A stretch of DNA of 64,000 nucleotides from Nocardioides pocheonensis (GTDB lineage Bacteria > Actinomycetota > Actinomycetes > Propionibacteriales > Nocardioidaceae). The stretch lies in contig NZ_RJSF01000040.1 of assembly GCF_003725535.1 (NCBI RefSeq), positions 489,407-553,406 on the forward strand, written 5' to 3'. This document shows positions 59,441 to 64,000 of this stretch, one piece after another (position 1 is the first letter of the stretch; each line of letters opens with the position of its first letter). The position numbers and the translations under genes were made by a program. Below the pieces are notes generated by a model. That model saw nothing but the letters and a program-made list of their open reading frames with translations. It had not been told where the DNA came from and made no database searches.

Positions 59441-60123
59441 GCGACCAACACGCCCTCGAGGTGCTCAGGCGGCTCTCGGAGTCCCTGACTCCCGGAGACC
59501 TCGACCACACGCTGGACCGGATCACGGCCGCGGCGGTCGAGGTGCTGCCCGGGGTGCACTACGCGAGCATCACGGTGCGGCACGCCGACGGCCACCTCTC
59601 CACCGCTGCGCCCTCCGACCCGATGCTGCTCGGTCTCGATGCGGCGCAGTACGAGTTCCGGGAAGGGCCGTGCTACGAGGCCGCGACCGACGCGGCGTAC
59701 GTCGTGTCGCCGCACCTCGCGGCCGACGAGCGGTTCCCGCGGTACGCGGCCGTGGCGGTCGAGGCCGGCATCCGGGCGCAGGCGGGCATCCGCCTCTTCG
59801 ACACCCCGAACGAGGCCGCTCAGGGCGCGCTCAACCTGTACTCACGAGACGTCGGCAGCTTCACCGACCTCAGTGTGGTCGGCCAGCTGTTCGCGCACCA
59901 GTCGGCGATGGCCCTCGACTACGCCCGCGAGATCCAGAACCTCCAGCAGGCCATGAAGACCCGACAGCTCATCGGACGGGCCGTCGGCATCGCCATGGAG
60001 CGCTACGGGCTCAGCGAGGAACGTGCGTTCGCCTTCCTCGCCCGCGTCTCGCAGGCGCGCAACGTCAAGCTGCGCGTGGTCGCCGAGGAGCTGGTCGGGG
60101 AGACCGGCGCCCCGGAGGCCTGA
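59437..60123 (+). CDS. GAF and ANTAR domain transcription antitermination regulator
   Basis: A 228-aa protein. The GAF domain spans about residues 20-160 (TPGDLDHTLDRITAAAVEVLPGVHYASITVRHADGHLSTAAPSD...FREGPCYEAATDAAYVVSPHLAADERFPRYAAVAVEAGIRAQAGIRLF). The ANTAR domain is at the C-terminus (NLQQAMKTRQLIGRAVGIAMERYGLSEERAFAFLARVSQARNVKLRVVAEELV), with the three-helix arrangement and the conserved Ala/aromatic positions. ANTAR proteins bind paired hairpins in nascent RNA to prevent termination. ATG 59437 overlaps the preceding gene. Confidence 0.9.
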   Translation: MSDQHALEVLRRLSESLTPGDLDHTLDRITAAAVEVLPGVHYASITVRHADGHLSTAAPSDPMLLGLDAAQYEFREGPCYEAATDAAYVVSPHLAADERFPRYAAVAVEAGIRAQAGIRLFDTPNEAAQGALNLYSRDVGSFTDLSVVGQLFAHQSAMALDYAREIQNLQQAMKTRQLIGRAVGIAMERYGLSEERAFAFLARVSQARNVKLRVVAEELVGETGAPEA

Positions 60124-60304
60124 GCACGAGCGGTCCGCCGCGCCTCTGGCTGGACGCGGCGGACCTCAACCCCCGTGAGAGCCGTCTGCAGCCGGCCCCG
60201 GGTCTGTGATTTCACTACCCGCCCGCGGGTCCCGCCATGCGGCAGGGACAGGTGAGGCGGGGCACACCCCTGGATCTGTCGGTGCGCCGTTCCATACTGG
60301 CCCG

Positions 60305-60637
60305 ATGGCGTACGACGAGGAGCTGGCTGACCGCATCCGCGAGGCCGTCGAGGGCGAGCCGGGCCTCAGCGAGAAGCGCATGTTCGGCGGCCTGGCCTTC
60401 CTGGTGCGCGGCAACATGGCGGTCGCAGCGAGCGGTCAGGGCGGGCTGCTGCTGCGCTGCGACCCCGCCGAGTCGGACGAGCTCGTCCAGCGTCCCGGGG
60501 TGTCGCGCATGGAGATGCGCGGTCGCGAGATGGACGGCTGGCTGCGGGTGGGGCAGGAGGTCGTCGACGACGACGGCGCGCTGCGCCACTGGGTCGACGT
60601 GGGCCTGGCGTTCGCACGCTCGCTGCCGCCGAAGTGA
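60305..60637 (+). CDS. TfoX N-terminal domain protein
   Basis: A 110-aa protein: MAYDEELADRIREAVEGEPGLSEKRMFGGLAFLVRGNMAVAASGQGGLLLRCDPAESDELVQRPGVSRMEMRGREMDGWLRV... The EKRMFGGLAFLVRGNMA segment is diagnostic of TfoX/Sxy N-terminal domain proteins. In gammaproteobacteria TfoX controls competence; stand-alone actinobacterial copies have unknown function. The -10-like CATACT stands about 8 nt upstream, so the transcript may be leaderless. Confidence 0.85.
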   Translation: MAYDEELADRIREAVEGEPGLSEKRMFGGLAFLVRGNMAVAASGQGGLLLRCDPAESDELVQRPGVSRMEMRGREMDGWLRVGQEVVDDDGALRHWVDVGLAFARSLPPK

Positions 60638-60662
60638 TCGACCCGCTGCCCGTTCACCGTAC

Positions 60663-60678
60663 TCGAACAGGTGTTCTA
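60663..60678 (+). promoter_or_regulatory. LexA-type SOS box with adjacent -10 element
   Basis: TCGAACAGGTGTTCTA matches the actinobacterial LexA consensus CGAACRNRYGTTYG at 13 of 14 positions. TATCCT at 60677-60682 overlaps its right edge and is six bases before GTG 60689. LexA bound here would block a leaderless transcript of the 89-aa gene. Confidence 0.75.
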
Positions 60679-60688
60679 TCCTGCCCTC

Positions 60689-60958
60689 GTGCAGTCCTTC
60701 CACCAGGCTCCCGACGCTCCGGCCCGGGTCTTCCACGTCTGGGTCAAGCTGGACCTCGACGGCCCGCGGCCGCCGCTGCCGGGTCTGGTGCTGGACTGGC
60801 GGCAGACGTCCTCCGGGTGGGAGGCGTGGGTGGTGACCGTCGAGACCTACAGCACGGGCGTCGGTCACGCCTCGATGGTCCGGCAGGGGTGGCGCCCGGT
60901 CGCCTACCTGCGGCCGGCGGGTTCGGCGCCTCCCGACCGGCGGGAGTGGCGCCACTGA
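60689..60958 (+). CDS. 89-aa protein of unknown function under a LexA box
   Basis: Starts GTG 60689 (VQSFHQAPDAPARVFHVWVKLDLDGPRPPLPGLVLDWRQTSSGWEAWVVTVETYSTGVGHASMVRQGWRPVAYLRPAG). GTG 60671 in the same frame is inside the operator and therefore unlikely. The protein is beta-rich with many Trp. Family not recognised. The SOS box and leaderless spacing suggest a DNA-damage-induced protein. In actinobacteria, small proteins of this sort are sometimes near mutasome genes (imuA/imuB/dnaE2), but none are in this window. Confidence 0.65.
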   Translation: MQSFHQAPDAPARVFHVWVKLDLDGPRPPLPGLVLDWRQTSSGWEAWVVTVETYSTGVGHASMVRQGWRPVAYLRPAGSAPPDRREWRH

Positions 60959-60978
60959 GCGCCTGCCACGAGGTCAGG

Positions 60979-61128
60979 TCACTTGAGCGGGTTGATCCCG
61001 TACCCGTAGTACAGGACCGCGATGGCGCCCCCGCCGACGTAGAACCCGAGCACCACGATCAGCAGGAAGCGTGCGGCGAGGAAACGACTGAGGCCCGGGT
61101 TGTCCGGGCCGATCGGCTGTTGGCGCAT
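60979..61128 (-). CDS. Small single-helix membrane protein
   Basis: A 49-aa protein: MRQQPIGPDNPGLSRFLAARFLLIVVLGFYVGGGAIAVLYYGYGINPLK. It has one transmembrane helix (LLIVVLGFYVGGGAIAVLYYG) after a short cytoplasmic part. Start ATG 61128; an upstream Met at 61200 would add Arg-rich residues. Not recognised. It converges on the SOS-box gene. Confidence 0.55.
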   Translation of the reverse strand: MRQQPIGPDNPGLSRFLAARFLLIVVLGFYVGGGAIAVLYYGYGINPLK

Positions 61129-61235
61129 GGCTGACCTGCTTGCTGAACGGCGGGACGCGAGCGCGTCCCTAGGCCGTAATGGTGCGGCATGGCGCGGCAA
61201 AAAGGAAGAACTATCACCAAATCGGCATAAATCGG

Positions 61236-62732
61236 TCAGGCGCGAGACAGGATCTCACCCGCCGCCCGCTCGCCGGCGCGGACCGCGCCATCCATGTAGC
61301 CGGTCCAGTACGTCGAGGTCTCCGTGCCGGCCCAGTGCACCCGGTGGAACGGCTCGCGGATCGCCGAGCCGAAGGTGGACAGGGTGCCCGGCCCCATGAT
61401 CGGCACCGGGCCGCCGCCGGTCCAGCGCTCGGTGGTCCAGTCGTGCTCGGTGTACTCGATCGGGTCCAGTGCCTGCGCGCCGAACATCTCCGCGAACCCG
61501 GCGAGCACGTTCCGGCGGCGGTCGTCGGCGGACATCGCGTCGTACGTGCGCAGGGTCGCCCCTCCGACGAACGCGAGCAGCACGCCGGGGCTCCCGTCGG
61601 CGGGGGAGTTGTCGAAGACCGTCCGCGTCGCCCCGCGGTCGCTCAGGGCCGAACCGCTCAACCCCGCGTCGCGCCAGAACGGGCGCTCGTAGACCGCGTC
61701 GCACTTCATCAGCTGGCCCATCGGCATCTGGGACAGGAGGGCGTGCCGGCGGACCGGCAGCTGGGGGTACCAGTCGATGCCGAGCACGAGCGGAGGCGGC
61801 GCAGCGACGATCACCCGGTCACAGCGCACCGACCCGCGCTCGGTGCGCACCACCGCGCCCGTGTCGCTCTGCTCGATCCGGTACGCCGCGGCCGCGAGGG
61901 CGACCCGGTCGCCGAGCTCCTCGGCCAGCCGGAGGGGGACCAGCTGCGACCCGCCCACGAAGCGCCGCTCCTGGGCGCCGCCGACGGTGCCGGAGTTCCG
62001 CTCGAACGTGCCGGGGTTGGCCTCGTCGCCCGAGCAGGCCAGGTAGTGGAGGACGAACAGCAGCGAGAGCTGGTCCGGGTCGGCCCCGAACCCGGGCTGC
62101 GTCCAGCACCCGATGAGGTTCTCGATGCCGGCGGAGTTCACCGTGTGCGTGCGGATGTACTGGGCGAGCGTCATCGAGTCCCAGGTCGCCGCCTTGGGGT
62201 GCGACCAGGGGGCGGCGACGTCGATCTGGGCCGCGTAGCCGTCCAGCTCCTGCAGCAGCAGGGCCGCGTCGAGCAGGACGGTCGGGTCCGGCGGCACCGT
62301 GCCGGTGTAGGTCTGGCGCACCGCCCGGCCGAGCAGGTGGGAGATGTAGACGTTCTTGCCCTGCGCGTACTCCGGGAAGGTCGCGACCCCGAGCTCCGCG
62401 GCCAGGGCGAGGATGTGGTCCTGCGTCGGCCCGACGAACGCCCCTCCGGCCTCCACGACCGCGCCGGAGGCGAGCTGGTGGTTGAGCAGCCTGCCGCCGA
62501 CCCGGTCCCGCGCCTCGACCACGAGGACGGAGCGACCGGCGCGAGCCACCTGCCGTGCGGCGACCAGGCCGGACAGTCCGCCGCCGACGACCACCACGTC
62601 GACCGTGGCGGGCAGCGAGCCTTGCAGCGTGGCCGCGGTGGCGGTGTCCTCGAAGGCGCCGACGGCGAGGGCGCCCAGCCCGGAGAGCGCGGCGCCCTTC
62701 AGGAGCGTGCGTCGGTCGAGCGGCAGCGGCAT
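61236..62732 (-). CDS. Tat-exported flavin monoamine oxidase family protein
   Basis: A 498-aa FAD-dependent amine oxidase. The N-terminus MPLPLDRRTLLKGAALSGLGALA is a twin-arginine signal (DRRTLLK). The Rossmann motif is VVVVGGGLSGLVAARQVARAGRSVLVVEARDRVGGR. EAGGAFVGPTQDHILALAAELG follows, and the FAD-binding C-terminus is HWAGTETSTYWTGYMDGAVRAGERAAGEIL. These are hallmarks of MAO/LAAO-type enzymes that oxidise amines to aldehydes with H2O2. It is divergent from the TetR gene with a 58-nt gap, so TetR probably regulates it. The substrate is unknown. Confidence 0.92.
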   Translation of the reverse strand: MPLPLDRRTLLKGAALSGLGALAVGAFEDTATAATLQGSLPATVDVVVVGGGLSGLVAARQVARAGRSVLVVEARDRVGGRLLNHQLASGAVVEAGGAFVGPTQDHILALAAELGVATFPEYAQGKNVYISHLLGRAVRQTYTGTVPPDPTVLLDAALLLQELDGYAAQIDVAAPWSHPKAATWDSMTLAQYIRTHTVNSAGIENLIGCWTQPGFGADPDQLSLLFVLHYLACSGDEANPGTFERNSGTVGGAQERRFVGGSQLVPLRLAEELGDRVALAAAAYRIEQSDTGAVVRTERGSVRCDRVIVAAPPPLVLGIDWYPQLPVRRHALLSQMPMGQLMKCDAVYERPFWRDAGLSGSALSDRGATRTVFDNSPADGSPGVLLAFVGGATLRTYDAMSADDRRRNVLAGFAEMFGAQALDPIEYTEHDWTTERWTGGGPVPIMGPGTLSTFGSAIREPFHRVHWAGTETSTYWTGYMDGAVRAGERAAGEILSRA

Positions 62733-62790
62733 GGCGTCTCCTCAAAGATGAACATGTGTCAGATTCAGGTCCGGATGATACGGTCCCGCC

Positions 62791-63534
62791 ATGTCCGGTG
62801 TCACCCCCTCGCCCGCCGTTCCCGGACGCCGGCGCCGCCCCGCGCAGGTCCGCTCGCGCGAGCGCGTCGAGAAGGTGCTGGAGGCCGCGTCGCGGATCGT
62901 CGTGACCAGCGGCGTCGAAGCGCTGACCACGCGCTCGATCGCGGTGGCGGCGGGCATCCCGGTCGCCTCGCTCTACCAGTACTTCGCCGACCGTGACGCA
63001 ATCCTGCTGGCGCTGGTGGAGCGCGACACCGCGGAGATGGACGAGCAGGTGCGCACCGACCTCGCCGAGCTCGAGGTGCTCTCGATCGAGTCGATCGTCG
63101 CCACGACGATGCGCGCGTACACCAAGGTCTACGCCCGCCGCGCCGACTTCATGGAGATCTGGCTGCGGGGCCGCACCAACCCCGCGGTGCACGACTACGG
63201 CCGACGCCACAACCGGCGCACCGCGGCCGAGCTGCGTGAGCTCGCGATCGGCGCCGGCCTGGCCCGGCCGGACCTGCCGCCCGCGGCCGCCGAGCTCGCG
63301 GTCGAGATCGGTGACCGGGTCTTCCAGCTGGCCTACGAGACCGATCGTCGGGGCGACGAGTTCCTGATCAGAGAGGGGATCGCGATGGTCACGGCCTACC
63401 TCCGGCAGTACGCGACCCCCGCCGGTCGCGAGGGAGTACGCCGGCCCGCCGGCCCGGACGGCGCGCGCCCGCCTCGCGACGGCGCCGCACCGACCGCTCC
63501 CGAGACCGCCCCACGCGAGGAGGATCAGCCATGA
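62791..63534 (+). CDS. TetR/AcrR-family transcriptional regulator
   Basis: A 247-aa protein with N-terminal HTH RERVEKVLEAASRIVVTSGVEALTTRSIAVAAGIPVASLYQYFADRDAILLALVERD (residues about 24-80). The C-terminal ligand domain ends in a disordered Pro/Arg/Ala tail. It is divergent from the amine oxidase gene. The 58-nt gap contains TGA-N7-TCA, a weak dyad that could be an operator. Its stop overlaps the kinase start (ATGA), so kinase and regulator are coupled. Confidence 0.9.
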   Translation: MSGVTPSPAVPGRRRRPAQVRSRERVEKVLEAASRIVVTSGVEALTTRSIAVAAGIPVASLYQYFADRDAILLALVERDTAEMDEQVRTDLAELEVLSIESIVATTMRAYTKVYARRADFMEIWLRGRTNPAVHDYGRRHNRRTAAELRELAIGAGLARPDLPPAAAELAVEIGDRVFQLAYETDRRGDEFLIREGIAMVTAYLRQYATPAGREGVRRPAGPDGARPPRDGAAPTAPETAPREEDQP

Positions 63535-64000
63535 GCCCGTCCCGGACCGTCGCCGTCGTCGGCGTGCACGTGCTCGACACCCACGTCCTCGGGGTCGAGC
63601 AGATCCCGGCGGGCTCCGACGGCGCTCTGGTCGACGCCATCCGGATGTCTCCCGCCGGCACCGCGGGTGGCACCGGCATCGTCCTGAGCCGCCTCGGTGC
63701 GCAGGTGCACAGCATCGGAGCCGTCGGGGTCGACCCGATCGGCGACACGTTGCTCGCGCTCCTCGCGCGTGAGGGCGTGGACACGAGCAGGCTGGTCCGC
63801 AGGCCCGAGGTGCAGACCTCGGCGAGCGTGCTGCCGGTGCGGCCCAACGGCGACCGTCCGGCCTGGCACTGCATCGGCGCGAACGGCGCCTTCACGGCCG
63901 ACGACGTCGACCTGGCCTCGGTGCCCGGGCTGGGGCAGGTGCACCTCGGCGGACCGGAGTTCCTGGGCGGCCCGGCGGCGGCCGAGCTCCTGGCGGCCGC
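63531..64000 (+). CDS. PfkB-family carbohydrate kinase, 5' part (3' end outside window)
   Basis: The first 156 residues are visible: SRTVAVVGVHVLDTHVLGVEQIPAGSD...SPAGTAGGTGIVLSRLGAQVHSIGAVGVDPIGDTLLALLAREGVDTSRLVRR. The GG-rich segment near residue 45 and GAVGVDPIGD near 63 are the N-terminal PfkB signature. The ATP-binding anion hole lies beyond the window. The sugar or nucleoside substrate is unknown. ATG 63531 overlaps the TetR stop, with AGGAGGATC upstream. Confidence 0.88.
   Translation, partial: MSPSRTVAVVGVHVLDTHVLGVEQIPAGSDGALVDAIRMSPAGTAGGTGIVLSRLGAQVHSIGAVGVDPIGDTLLALLAREGVDTSRLVRRPEVQTSASVLPVRPNGDRPAWHCIGANGAFTADDVDLASVPGLGQVHLGGPEFLGGPAAAELLAA

Noticed and set aside
1-64000. CRISPR arrays, rRNA genes, insertion sequences
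   Set aside because: No spaced short repeats, no rRNA motifs and no transposase motif (DDE or serine recombinase) were seen.

Overview
The window is a very GC-rich chromosome segment from an actinobacterium. Several signs support this: GTG starts, ATGA/GTGA stop-start overlaps, leaderless promoters with TANNNT boxes about 6-8 nt before the start codon, an SsgA-like protein, a GAF-ANTAR regulator, an aerobic cobalamin pathway with BluB-CobT and CobB-CobC fusions, and an actinobacterial LexA box. A Nocardioidaceae-type organism (Nocardioides or a relative) is the best guess from gene content and protein style. This could not be confirmed without a database search.

Layout. 1-9.3 kb looks like core chromosome: the end of a Ser/Thr kinase, a PIG-L deacetylase, a phosphotransferase, a DEAD-box RNA helicase, and three secreted proteins (lipase, BNR-repeat sialidase-like, beta-helix). 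A tRNA with CAT anticodon lies at 9.35 kb. Its 3' half recurs at 14.37 kb (41 identical bases) and, degraded, at 50.68 kb. These copies delimit two stacked putative islands. Island 1 (9.4-14.4 kb) holds a LysR regulator with an amidohydrolase, an MBL hydrolase and a fumarylacetoacetase-family enzyme, all on one strand. Island 2 (14.4-50.7 kb) is flanked by a 336/400-bp repeat that ends in the tRNA fragment. No intact integrase was seen.

Inside island 2, 14.6-19.4 kb carries a frameshifted membrane protein and an unrecognised two-gene unit encoding 949-aa and 359-aa proteins. From 19.4 to 29.6 kb there are remnants, an SsgA-like protein, a 106-aa/secreted-protein pair that recurs at 55-58 kb, an acidic repeat protein, an ECF-type sigma factor, a DUF6326/DUF4386 membrane operon, an SRPBCC protein and an MBL hydrolase. 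From 29.8 to 50.1 kb is a cobalamin block: cobN-F-K, cobD, cobBC, cobO, a ChlI/ChlD-type chelatase fusion, cobL-M, cobIJ-H-G, bluB-cobT, a broken phosphatase gene, cbtB-cbtA and a [2Fe-2S] protein. Four cobalamin riboswitches control cobN, the chelatase-cobO-cobBC-cobD run, cobGHIJ and cbtBA. The cobLM and bluB-cobT transcripts appear to start leaderless, without a riboswitch. cobA, cobQ, cobP/cobU and cobS are not in the window and must lie elsewhere if the pathway is complete. CobG lacks the C-terminal part expected to carry the Fe-S cysteines.

From 50.8 to 64 kb the content is ordinary: SRPBCC, an ABC exporter with an associated membrane protein, a second secreted-protein/106-aa pair around a VOC protein and an AraC regulator, an SMP-30 protein, a GAF-ANTAR regulator coupled to a small protein, TfoX-like, a LexA-box-controlled 89-aa protein, a Tat-exported flavin amine oxidase with a divergent TetR, and a PfkB kinase cut by the window end. 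The best candidates for something undescribed are the 949/359-aa unit and the twice-occurring 106-aa/secreted-protein pair.
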